NCBI RefSeq assembly: GCF_003119195.2
Contig: NZ_CP022260.1
Span: forward strand, 651,501 to 715,500
Source: Azospirillum baldaniorum
GTDB taxonomy: Bacteria > Pseudomonadota > Alphaproteobacteria > Azospirillales > Azospirillaceae
DNA: 64,000 nucleotides
Direction: 5' to 3'
Shown: positions 39,268 through 47,088 of the stretch, in pieces
Position numbering within the stretch: the stretch's first letter is position 1
Layout of the letters: each line of letters begins with the position of its first letter
The notes under the pieces: model-generated
Told to the model about the DNA's origin: nothing
Databases searched by the model: none
What the model saw: only the letters and a program-made list of their open reading frames with translations
Program-made: the position numbers and the translations under genes

Positions 39268-40341
39268 CTAGTGCGAGAACGGGTAGAGCTTCCAGTAGGC
39301 TTTGATCTGCTTCCAGCGGTGGGCCAGCCCGTCCGGTTCGAAGACCAGGAACAGGATGATGACCAGACCGATGGCCATTTCACGCAGGAAGGCGATGGCC
39401 TCCCTCAGGTTCAGCGCGGCGTCGATGGCGGTGCCGGAGAGCGCCGTGGTGATGGCCTGCATCACCTCCGGCAGCAGCACCATGAAGGCGGTGCCCATCA
39501 GCGACCCCATGATCGAGCCCAGGCCCCCGATGATGATCATGCCGAGGAACTGGATCGAGAAGAGGATCGTGAAGCCCTCCACCGACACGAACTGCAGGTA
39601 GTGGGCGTAGAGCGCGCCGCCGATGCCGGCGTAGAAGGACGAGATGCCGAAGGACATCGTGCGGTACTTGGTCAGGTTGATGCCCATGATCTCCGCGGAG
39701 AGATAATGGTCACGCACCGCCACCAGCGCCCGCCCGTCGCGCGACCGCATCAGGTTGGTCGCCAGGATGTACATGACGACCACATAGACCAGCACGACGT
39801 AGAAGAAGCTCTCGTCGGTGTCGAAGGCGTAGCCGAACAGGCTGAACGGCTCCGCGATGGTGCCGGCGGTGCCGCCGGTGAACCAGTCGGCGCGCGAGAA
39901 GAAGTCCTGGAGGATGTACTGCGCCGCCAGCGTGGCGATGGCGAGGTACAGGCCCTTCAGCCGCGCCGCCGGGATGCCGAACAGCATGCCGACCGCGGTG
40001 GTCATCACGCCGGCCAGCGGGATGGCGAGCGCCACCGGGATGCCGAAGCTGTTCGACAGCCACGCCGAGGAGAAGGCCCCGAAGCCGAAGAAGGCGGCGT
40101 GCCCGATGGAGATCTGGCCGGTGAAGCCGACCAGGATGTTCAGCCCCAGCGCCGCGATGCCGAGATAGCCGATCTGGATGCACAGGTTCAGCCAGTAGCG
40201 GTCCATGAAGGCCGGGCAGAGCAGAAGCAGCGCCACGCCCAGGATCGCGAAATTGCGGCTGGTCTTGGTCGGGAAGATGGTCGTGTCGGCGGCGTACCGG
40301 GTTTTGAAGTCGCCGCAGGGGATGAGACTGATGTTCGCCAT
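39268..40341 (-). CDS. livM: ABC transporter permease (LivM)
   Basis: 357 residues, about eight to ten membrane helices. Seen: NILVGFTGQISIGHAAFFGFGAF, the LivM signature, GIPAARLKGLYLAIATLAAQYI and the EAA-like loop. An N-terminal extension of about 30 residues precedes the first helix (FAILGVALLLLCPAF). AAGGAG lies 12 nt before the start. It follows livH by 15 bp. Confidence 0.93.
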   Translation of the reverse strand: MANISLIPCGDFKTRYAADTTIFPTKTSRNFAILGVALLLLCPAFMDRYWLNLCIQIGYLGIAALGLNILVGFTGQISIGHAAFFGFGAFSSAWLSNSFGIPVALAIPLAGVMTTAVGMLFGIPAARLKGLYLAIATLAAQYILQDFFSRADWFTGGTAGTIAEPFSLFGYAFDTDESFFYVVLVYVVVMYILATNLMRSRDGRALVAVRDHYLSAEIMGINLTKYRTMSFGISSFYAGIGGALYAHYLQFVSVEGFTILFSIQFLGMIIIGGLGSIMGSLMGTAFMVLLPEVMQAITTALSGTAIDAALNLREAIAFLREMAIGLVIILFLVFEPDGLAHRWKQIKAYWKLYPFSH

Positions 40342-40356
40342 GGTTGCGGCCGCTCC

Positions 40357-41244
40357 TTACACGCGCTCGATGTCCTTGGTGCCGAAGAGGCCGTAGGGCT
40401 TGATCATCAGGATGACGATCAGGACGTAGAAGGGGGCGATCTCGTACATGTTGCCCCAGTTCAGCCACTGGCTGTCCAGGTAGTGCGCGAGATTCTCCAG
40501 CACGCCGACGATCAGCCCGCCCAGCACCGCCCCGGCCACGCTGTCCAGCCCGCCGAGGATGACCGCCGGGAAGACCTTGATGCCGAAGAAGGAGAGCGCG
40601 GAGGACACGCCGTTGACGACGCCGACCGTGACGCCGGCCACCGCCGACACCATGGCGGAGATGGCCCAGCTCATCGCGAACATGTGGCGGACGGAGATGC
40701 CCAGCGACTGCGCCACCTGCTGGTCGAAGGCGGTCGCCCGCATCGCCAGACCCATCCGCGAGTATTTGAAGAACCAGCCGAAGCCCGCCATGATCAGGAT
40801 CGAGATGACGAGGCTCATCACATAGACGGTCTGCACGTCGAGCCCGAGGATGTTCACGGTCGGGCTGGCGAAGATGGTCGGGAACGGCTTGGCGAAGACG
40901 CCGAACATCCACTTCATCATGGCCTGGAAGAAGATCGACAGGCCGATGGTGACCATGATGACGGAGATGATCGGCTCCCCGATCATCGGCCGCAGCACGA
41001 CGACCTGAAGCACGATGCCGAAGACCAGCATGAAGGCCAGCGTGATCGGAAACCCGATCCAGAAGGGCAATTGCCAGGAGGTCAGCAGCCACCAGCAGGT
41101 CCAGGCGCCGATCAGCAGGAACTCACCCTGGGCGAAGTTCACGATGCGGCTGGCCTTGTAGATCAGCACGAAGGACATCGCCACGACGCCGTACAGCGCG
41201 CCGACGATCAGTCCGTTGACGAGAAGCTGGAAGAGCAAGGTCAT
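40357..41244 (-). CDS. livH: ABC transporter permease (LivH)
   Basis: 295 residues, integral membrane. Seen: LLVNGLIVGALYGVVAMSFVLIYKASRIVNFAQGEFLLIGA, typical of LivH (first helices and the NFAQGE motif), and the conserved GGLDSVAGAVLGGLIVG near the C terminus. The ATG at 41244 begins right before the first helix; the longer frame upstream only reads through a palindromic repeat. Confidence 0.93.
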   Translation of the reverse strand: MTLLFQLLVNGLIVGALYGVVAMSFVLIYKASRIVNFAQGEFLLIGAWTCWWLLTSWQLPFWIGFPITLAFMLVFGIVLQVVVLRPMIGEPIISVIMVTIGLSIFFQAMMKWMFGVFAKPFPTIFASPTVNILGLDVQTVYVMSLVISILIMAGFGWFFKYSRMGLAMRATAFDQQVAQSLGISVRHMFAMSWAISAMVSAVAGVTVGVVNGVSSALSFFGIKVFPAVILGGLDSVAGAVLGGLIVGVLENLAHYLDSQWLNWGNMYEIAPFYVLIVILMIKPYGLFGTKDIERV

Positions 41245-41264
41245 GGCGTGGCCTCGTCTTTGTT

Positions 41265-41373
41265 CCCTCTCCCCTCTGGGGAGAGGGGTAGGGTGAGGGG
41301 GTTCAGGAGGGACCGGAAAGTTCGGCAAATGCCGAACCCCCTCACCCCAACCCTCTCCCCGGAGGGGAGAGGG
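41265..41373. repeat. GC-rich palindromic intergenic repeat, family A, copy 3
   Basis: Outer inverted units on CCCTCTCCCC/GGGGAGAGGG. The core differs from copies 1 and 2 and contains the perfect hairpin GTTCGGC-AAAT-GCCGAAC. It begins 27 nt downstream of the acyl-CoA ligase stop, 20 bp before the livH start. Confidence 0.8.
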
Positions 41374-41400
41374 AGTTTAACGCGCGTCATCACCGCCCCC

Positions 41401-43332
41401 TCACGCCGCGGCCTGCGCCGGCTTCTTGGCCGGCGTGGGCAGCAGGTCGACCACCTTCAGCACGGTGCGGATGCGCTGCTTGGTGCCGTCCTGGAAGGTG
41501 ATGGTGGTGTCCACGTCGATGGCCGGCTGGCCCGCGTAGATGGAGTCGATGATCTCGCCGTACTTCTCGGCGATCACGCCGCGCCGCACCTTGCGGGTGC
41601 GGGTCAGCTCGCCATCGTCGGCGTCCAGCTCCTTGTAGAGCAGCAGGAACTTGGTGATGCGCTGAAACTCCGGCAGCGTCTCGTTCACCCGCTCCACCTC
41701 CTGGCGCAGCAGTTCGTAGACCTCCGGCTTCGACGCCAGATCGGAGTAGGTGGTGAAGGCGATGCGGTTCTTCTCCGCCCACTTCGACACGATGGGGAAG
41801 CGGATGCAGATGATCGCCGACAGGTAAGGCCGCTTGTTGCCCAGGATCACCGCCTCGGCCACGTAGGGGCTGAACTTCAGCTTGTTCTCGATGTATTGCG
41901 GGCTGAAGCGGTCGTTGTTGCTGGTGGTGGCGATGTCCTTGATGCGGTCGATGATGACCAGATGGCCCTTCTTGTCGAAGAAGCCGGCATCGCCCGTGTG
42001 CATCCAGCCGTCGCGCAGGTCCGCCGTGGTCGAGGCCTCGTTGCGGTAGTAGCCGGCGAACATGTTGGGATGGCTGACCACGATCTCGCCGATGCCGTTC
42101 TGGTCGGGCTCGATCACCTTGACCTTGACGCCGTCGTCGAAGGGCACGCCCACCGTGTCGAAGTCCACGTCGTTCGAGCGGTGCACCGTGTAGGCGCCCA
42201 TCGTCTCCGTCTGGCCGTAGATCTGGCGCAGCGGCACGCCCAGCGCCTGGAAGAACTTGAAGGTGTCGGGGCCGAGCGCGGCGCCGCCGGTCGCCGCCGA
42301 CTTCAGGTTGGTGAAGCCAAGGCGGTCTCGCAGCGCTGCGAAGAGAATGCGGTCGGCGACGGCGGAGCGGGTGCCGTTGGCGAGCGCCTCCAGCCCCAGC
42401 TTCATGCCGTAATCGTACATCTTCTGCTTGAAGGGGGAGGCGTCCATCATGCGGGCGCGCACGTCGGCGGCGATCTGCTCCCACAGGCGGGGGGCGAACA
42501 GCACGAAGCTCGGCCCGATCTCGCGGAAGTCGTTCATCATCGTCTCGGCTTCCTCGACGAAGTTCACGCGCATCCGCGACACCATGCCCATGCCGACGGC
42601 GTAGATCTGCTCCATGATCCAGGACAGCGGCAGCACCGACACATACTCGTCGGTCGGCCCCTTGGGGTCCACCGACAGGTAGCTGGCGACGTGGCGGATC
42701 AGCCGCCCGGCCGGCAGCATCGCCAGCTTCGGGTTCGAGGTGGTGCCCGAGGTGGTGCAGAGCACCGCCACGTCGTCGCCGCGCGTCGCGCCGACCAGCT
42801 CCTCGTAGAGGTTCGGCTTCTCGGCGTGCAGCGCGTTGCCCAGCTTGACCAGCTCCGACGCCTCCATCAGGCGCGGATCGCTGTATTTGCGCATGCCGCG
42901 GGGATCGGAATAGATGATGTGCTTCAGCGTCGGCAGGCGCTCGCCGAGGTTCAGCAGCTTGTCGACCTGCTCCTCGTCCTCCGCGAAGATGACGTGCACG
43001 TCGGCGTAGGTGATGAGGTAGGCGACCTCCTCGTCCATGGCGTCGCGGTAGATGCCAAGGCTCATGGCGCCCATGGCGTGGGCGGAGATTTCCCCCATCA
43101 CCCAGTCGGGCCGGTTGTCGCCCAGCAGCGCCACCACATGGCCGCGCTCCACGCCGAGCTTGATGAGGCCGAGCGTGAAGGCGCGCACGCGGGCGTGCAT
43201 GTCCGCCCAGGTGAACTCGCGCCAGATGCCGAAATCCTTCTCGCGCATGGCGACGTCGCCGCCATGCTCGCGGGCGTGCAGGGTCAGCAGCTTCGGCAGC
43301 GTGTCGTGGGTCTTGATATCGGGAAGGGACAT
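41401..43332 (-). CDS. Long-chain-type acyl-CoA synthetase (AMP-forming)
   Basis: 643 residues, adenylate-forming superfamily of the FadD15-like kind. Seen: the phosphate loop CTTSGTTSNPK, GGAALGPDTFKFFQALG, YGQTETMGAYT, TGDAGFFDKKGHLVIIDRIKDI (A7/A8), and EKYGEIIDSIYAG near the C terminus; RKVRRGVI supplies a basic C-domain region. It activates a carboxylic acid to its CoA thioester. The ATG at 43332 overlaps the livG stop (TGATG) and has AGGAGG upstream, so it is translationally coupled to livG. This and the PaaK-like gene give the module two CoA ligases. Confidence 0.92.
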   Translation of the reverse strand: MSLPDIKTHDTLPKLLTLHAREHGGDVAMREKDFGIWREFTWADMHARVRAFTLGLIKLGVERGHVVALLGDNRPDWVMGEISAHAMGAMSLGIYRDAMDEEVAYLITYADVHVIFAEDEEQVDKLLNLGERLPTLKHIIYSDPRGMRKYSDPRLMEASELVKLGNALHAEKPNLYEELVGATRGDDVAVLCTTSGTTSNPKLAMLPAGRLIRHVASYLSVDPKGPTDEYVSVLPLSWIMEQIYAVGMGMVSRMRVNFVEEAETMMNDFREIGPSFVLFAPRLWEQIAADVRARMMDASPFKQKMYDYGMKLGLEALANGTRSAVADRILFAALRDRLGFTNLKSAATGGAALGPDTFKFFQALGVPLRQIYGQTETMGAYTVHRSNDVDFDTVGVPFDDGVKVKVIEPDQNGIGEIVVSHPNMFAGYYRNEASTTADLRDGWMHTGDAGFFDKKGHLVIIDRIKDIATTSNNDRFSPQYIENKLKFSPYVAEAVILGNKRPYLSAIICIRFPIVSKWAEKNRIAFTTYSDLASKPEVYELLRQEVERVNETLPEFQRITKFLLLYKELDADDGELTRTRKVRRGVIAEKYGEIIDSIYAGQPAIDVDTTITFQDGTKQRIRTVLKVVDLLPTPAKKPAQAAA

Positions 43333-44219
43333 CACGCGACCTCCTGCTTGGGCGGCGGGGCCACGGCCTCGTCCTCCTCGTCGTCCTCGCCGAGATAGGC
43401 GCGCTTGACGCGGGGGTCGGCCAGAACCTCCTCGGGCGTGCCCTCGGCGATCTTCTTGCCGAACTCCAGGACGATCACGCGGTGGGAGATGTCCATCACG
43501 ACGCCCATGTCGTGCTCGATCATCACCACCGTCATGCCGAACTCCTCGTTCAGGTCGACGATGTAGCGGGCCATGTCCTCCTTCTCCTCCAGGTTCATGC
43601 CCGCCATGGGCTCGTCCAGGAGGATCAGGTCGGGTTTCAGCGCGATGGCGCGGGCCAGTTCCACCCGCTTGCGCAGGCCGTAGGACAGCGTGCCGGCGGT
43701 GGCCTTGCGGACATGCTGGATTTCCAGGAAGTCGATGATCTCCTCGACCTCGCGGCGGTGGGCCAGCTCCTCCTTGCGCGCGCCGGTCAGCCAGTAGAGC
43801 GAGCCGGTGAAGAAGTTGTTCTTCAGCAGGTGGTGGCGCCCGACCATGATGTTGTCGAGCACCGTCATGTGCCCGAACAGCGCCAGATTCTGGAAGGTGC
43901 GCCCGATGCCGAGCGAGGCGCGGTGGTTGGGCGTCATGCCCGTGATGTCCTGGCCCTTGAAATAGACCTTTCCGTCGGTGGGCCGGTAGCGGCCGGAGAT
44001 GCAGTTGACCATGGAGGTCTTGCCCGCACCGTTCGGGCCGATGATGGAGAACAGCTCCCCCTTGCGGATGCTGAAACCGACGTCGGTCAGCGCCTGCACG
44101 CCGCCAAAGCGCAAGGACACGCCCCGGGCTTCGAAGATGGTGTCCGATGGGGAGGCCGCGCGGGTGGCGTCGGCCGGATGGGCGTAACCGCGTGGCGATG
44201 CGACGGGCGCGCCTGACAT
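43332..44219 (-). CDS. livG: Branched-chain-amino-acid-type ABC transporter ATPase (LivG)
   Basis: 295 residues. Seen: Walker A GPNGAGKTS, GRTFQNLALFGHMTV (LivG Q-loop), LSYGLRKRVELARAIALKPDLILLDEPMAGMN and VMIEHDMGVVMDISHRVIVLEFGKKIAEG, the LivG C-terminal region. A 25-residue polar extension precedes the domain and an acidic tail (GEDDEEDEAV) ends it. It is the first gene of the leftward module; GGAGGAGG precedes the start. Its promoter region is shared with the divergent IclR-type fusion regulator and carries palindromic sites. Confidence 0.94.
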   Translation of the reverse strand: MSGAPVASPRGYAHPADATRAASPSDTIFEARGVSLRFGGVQALTDVGFSIRKGELFSIIGPNGAGKTSMVNCISGRYRPTDGKVYFKGQDITGMTPNHRASLGIGRTFQNLALFGHMTVLDNIMVGRHHLLKNNFFTGSLYWLTGARKEELAHRREVEEIIDFLEIQHVRKATAGTLSYGLRKRVELARAIALKPDLILLDEPMAGMNLEEKEDMARYIVDLNEEFGMTVVMIEHDMGVVMDISHRVIVLEFGKKIAEGTPEEVLADPRVKRAYLGEDDEEDEAVAPPPKQEVA

Positions 44220-44283
44220 TTCCTCCTCCGTTGCTGTGGAACTGCCTTTTTTATCGTTCGCCTGACTGTTTGAGTGGCGAACT

Positions 44284-44300
44284 GGTCCATATTGTGGACC
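44284..44300. promoter_or_regulatory. Palindromic operator 1 in the livG/IclR-fusion divergent region
   Basis: GGTCCATATTGTGGACC has 6 of 7 complementary arm positions. It is identical at 16 of 17 positions to the reverse complement of the site at 44400-44416. It lies 65 bp upstream of the livG start, a suitable place for repression of the leftward module. Confidence 0.78.
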
Positions 44301-44349
44301 GTCCTTTGTGCAACGTCCGAACTATAGCCTGTGATGCGCACCGTTTTCA

Positions 44350-44366
44350 ACACGGACATTCCGTGT
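44350..44366. promoter_or_regulatory. Additional inverted repeat in the divergent region
   Basis: ACACGG and CCGTGT flank a 5-base spacer. It lies between the two 17-bp palindromes and does not resemble them, so a second regulator or promoter element is possible. A short repeat like this can occur by chance. Confidence 0.35.
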
Positions 44367-44399
44367 ATGCATGTTTTTTGGAGCGACATCCGGCCCAAA

Positions 44400-44416
44400 G
44401 GTCCATAATATGGACC
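44400..44416. promoter_or_regulatory. Palindromic operator 2 overlapping the IclR-fusion start codon
   Basis: GGTCCATAATATGGACC has perfect 7-bp arms around a 3-base centre. It contains the proposed ATG (44410) and part of the ribosome site, so binding would block the gene's own expression. Matches the site at 44284-44300. Confidence 0.8.
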
Positions 44417-46080
44417 CCATCATGGCACGGCCCGATTCCGACACCGAAACCGCCCCCGCCGGTGCGTCCGGCGGCACGCAAAGCCTGGAGCGCGCGCTGG
44501 CCCTGCTGCGCGCCGTCGCCTCCCACGGGGCCGACGGCGCACGGCTGGCTGACCTGATGGGCGACACCGCCCTGTCCAAGGCGACGGCGCACCGGCTGCT
44601 GACCGCGCTGGCGCGGGAGCGCTTCATCGACCAGGACCCGCGCAGCCGCCGCTACCATCTGGGGCCTGAGCTTGATGCGCTGGGCCGCATCGCCGCCGCC
44701 CGCCACCGCCCCGAAGGTGCAAGCGACGTTCCGGCGCCCGGTCCGGCCACCGTTCAGCCGACCGCCTTCCTGCGCCCCGACTACCAGGGCGAGGCGATTC
44801 CACTGGCCGACCTGCTGTGCGACCGCCACGCCCGCGCCGACGGCGCCCGCGCCGCCCTGCTGCACGAGAGCGTCGCTGGCCAGACGACGGAGCTGAGCTT
44901 CGCCCGGCTGGCCCGCGATTCGGCGCGCTTCGCCGCGGTGCTGCGCGGCCTCGGCGTCGGGCGCGGCGACCGGGTGGCGGTGCTGCTGCCCAAGGGGGCG
45001 GAGCTGCTGATCGCCGCGCTGGCGATCTGGCGGCTCGGCGGGGTCTACATGCCGCTCTTCACCACCTACTCCGCCGCCGCGGTGGCCTACCGGCTGGCCG
45101 ACAGCGAGGCGCGGGCGATCGTCACCACCGGTTTCCTGCGCCGCAAGATTCCGCGCGACAACAGCCGCCCGGTGGTGATGGTGGAGGGCGACGAGGCCTT
45201 CGGTCCCGGCGCCGACGCGGTGCCCTTCTGGTCGGCCCTTCACGAATCGGCCCCCTTGCCCGACATCGCCCGCTACGCCGACCGCGACGCCTTCGCGCTG
45301 ATCTACACCTCGGAGGCGGAGCCGAAACCGCTCGGCGTCTCGCTGCCGGTCATGGCGCTGGCCGGGATCGAGCAGTACATGCGAATCGGCCTCGACCTGC
45401 GCGACGACGACATCTATTGGAACATGGCCGATCCCGGCTGGGCCTACGGCGCCTATTACGGGCTGGTCGGGCCGCTGCTGCTGGGGCGCACCACGATCTT
45501 CTGCGACGGTCCCTACGACGTGCGGCAAGGTTACCGCATGCTGACGAAGTTCGGCGTCACCAACCTGACCTGCGCGCCGTCCCAGATCCGCGCCTGGCAC
45601 AGCGCCGACCCGGAGGGCGGCCCGCACAAGCTGGCGCTGCGCATCCTGTCGGTTGTCGGCGAACCGCTGCCACCGGAGCTGATCGGCTGGGCCAACCGGG
45701 TGGTCAGCGTTCCCCTGCTCGACCAGTACGGGCAGCGCGAGACCGGCATCTTCATGATGAACCGCTACGACCCCGGCCACGCCGACCGCACCGCCGATTC
45801 CTCACTGGGGCGGCCCCTGCCGGGCTTCCGCGTGGTCATCCTCGACCCGCAGGGCCGCGAGGCGCCGGTCGGCGGCGCGGGCGAGATCGCCATCGACGTG
45901 GAGTCCTCGCCGCTCTTCTGGTTCGACGCCTACGCCAACGATCCGGGACGCACCGCCGCCCGCTTCCGCCACGGCCGCCGCTATTACCTGACCGGCGACT
46001 GGGCGTTCCTGGACGGCGACGGCAACATCCATTTCCGCGGTCGGGCGTCCGACGCCATCGTCATGCAGCAGGCGGATTGA
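44410..46080 (+). CDS. IclR-type winged helix fused to a truncated, degenerate AMP-binding (acyl-CoA synthetase) domain
   Basis: 556 residues. Residues about 25-90 are an IclR-type winged helix (SLERALALLRAVASHG, then SKATAHRLLTALARERFI and RRYHLG). Residues about 137-556 are the N-terminal domain of an adenylate-forming enzyme related to acetyl/acyl-CoA synthetases: RVAVLLPKGAELLIAALAIW, YWNMADPGWAYGAYYGLVGPLL, GEPLPPELIGW, DQYGQRETG, and YLTGDWAFLDGDGNIHFRGRASD. The phosphate loop, normally TSGTTGxPKG, reads TSEAEPKPLG (near 300). The protein stops about 10 residues after the A8/hinge motif, so the roughly 110-residue C-domain with the catalytic Lys is absent. It replaces the usual IclR ligand-binding domain. 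I infer a ligand-sensing regulator of the divergent acid-uptake module. Start ATG 44410 has AAAGG 8 nt upstream; ATGs at 44371 and 44422 are alternatives. Confidence 0.85.
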   Translation: MDPIMARPDSDTETAPAGASGGTQSLERALALLRAVASHGADGARLADLMGDTALSKATAHRLLTALARERFIDQDPRSRRYHLGPELDALGRIAAARHRPEGASDVPAPGPATVQPTAFLRPDYQGEAIPLADLLCDRHARADGARAALLHESVAGQTTELSFARLARDSARFAAVLRGLGVGRGDRVAVLLPKGAELLIAALAIWRLGGVYMPLFTTYSAAAVAYRLADSEARAIVTTGFLRRKIPRDNSRPVVMVEGDEAFGPGADAVPFWSALHESAPLPDIARYADRDAFALIYTSEAEPKPLGVSLPVMALAGIEQYMRIGLDLRDDDIYWNMADPGWAYGAYYGLVGPLLLGRTTIFCDGPYDVRQGYRMLTKFGVTNLTCAPSQIRAWHSADPEGGPHKLALRILSVVGEPLPPELIGWANRVVSVPLLDQYGQRETGIFMMNRYDPGHADRTADSSLGRPLPGFRVVILDPQGREAPVGGAGEIAIDVESSPLFWFDAYANDPGRTAARFRHGRRYYLTGDWAFLDGDGNIHFRGRASDAIVMQQAD

Positions 46081-46102
46081 GGCTCATCCACATGCGAACC
46101 TT

Positions 46103-46153
46103 GCCCCCACCCCGGCCCTCCCCCGCTTTGCAGGGGAGGGCCGGGGTGGGGGC
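46103..46153. repeat. GC-rich palindromic intergenic repeat, family B, copy 3 (short form)
   Basis: A single perfect palindrome with 21-bp arms (GCCCCCACCCCGGCCCTCCC...) around a 9-base centre (CGCTTTGCA). It lies between convergent stops, 23 nt after the IclR-fusion stop and 14 nt from the stop of the 3-hydroxyisobutyrate dehydrogenase gene. A bidirectional 3'-end element is plausible. Confidence 0.85.
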
Positions 46154-46166
46154 AAAACGCCTGCCC

Positions 46167-47057
46167 TTACGGCTTCCCGCGCAGCAGGTTGACGATGCCG
46201 GAGAAGTCCTTGCCCCCGAAGCCGGCGTTGCAGAACAGCGCGTACATCTGCGCCGCCTCGCCGCCGAGCGGGAGCGGGCTGCCGGTGCTCTGCCCGGCCT
46301 CGACCGCCAGCTTCAGGTCCTTCAGCATCAGCGCCGCGGCGAAGCCCGGCTGGTAGTCGCGGTTGGCCGGCGAGGTCGGGACCGGACCCGGAACCGGGCA
46401 ATAGCTGGTCAGCGACCAGCACTGGCCCGACGACTTGGACGCCACGTCGAACAGCTTCTGCGACCCCAGCCCCAGCTTCTCGGCCAGCGCGAAGGCCTCC
46501 GACACGCCGAGCATCGAGATGCCGAGGATCATGTTGTTGCAGATCTTCGCCGCCTGGCCGTTGCCCGGCCCGCCGGTGTGCACGATGGCCTTGCCCATCG
46601 CCGACAGGATCGGCTCGGCGCGGCGGAAGGCGGTGTCGCTGCCGCCGACCATGAAGGTCAGAGTCGCCGCCTCGGCCCCGCCGACGCCGCCGGACACCGG
46701 CGCGTCGACCATGGCGTGGCCCGCCGCCTCCGCCGCCGCGGCGACGAAGCGGGCGCTGTCCACGTCCACGGTGGAGCTGTCGATGAACAGGCTGCCCGGC
46801 TTGGCCTTGGCGATGATGCCGTCGGGTGCCGTGTAGACCTCGCGCACATGCTTGCCGGCGGGCAGCATGGTCACGACCACCTCGGCTTCCCCCGCCGCGG
46901 CGCCGGGGCCTGTGGCGATGGTGGCGCCGGCGTCGCGCGCCGCGGTGCATGCGGCTTCCGACAGGTCGAAGGCCAGGACGGTGTGGCCGGCCTTCAGCAG
47001 GTTGCGCATCATCGGCGCACCCATGTTGCCCAGACCGATAAAGGCGATCGTCGCCAT
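46167..47057 (-). CDS. mmsB: 3-hydroxyisobutyrate dehydrogenase
   Basis: 296 residues, family length. It oxidises 3-hydroxyisobutyrate to methylmalonate semialdehyde in valine breakdown. Seen: the NAD site IAFIGLGNMGAPMMRNL, DAPVSGGVGGAEAATL, HTGGPGNGQAAKICNNM with the catalytic Lys, and KDFSGIV at the C terminus. It follows the isobutyryl-CoA dehydrogenase gene after 31 bp. The hydrolase and semialdehyde dehydrogenase of the pathway are not in the window. Confidence 0.95.
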   Translation of the reverse strand: MATIAFIGLGNMGAPMMRNLLKAGHTVLAFDLSEAACTAARDAGATIATGPGAAAGEAEVVVTMLPAGKHVREVYTAPDGIIAKAKPGSLFIDSSTVDVDSARFVAAAAEAAGHAMVDAPVSGGVGGAEAATLTFMVGGSDTAFRRAEPILSAMGKAIVHTGGPGNGQAAKICNNMILGISMLGVSEAFALAEKLGLGSQKLFDVASKSSGQCWSLTSYCPVPGPVPTSPANRDYQPGFAAALMLKDLKLAVEAGQSTGSPLPLGGEAAQMYALFCNAGFGGKDFSGIVNLLRGKP

Positions 47058-47088
47058 AGCGTTTCCCCCTCGCTTTATAATGACGCTA

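Noticed and set aside
39100..43398. Open frame of 1432 residues on the plus strand
   Set aside because: Antisense to the liv permease and acyl-CoA ligase genes; no family motifs, composition typical of a shadow frame.
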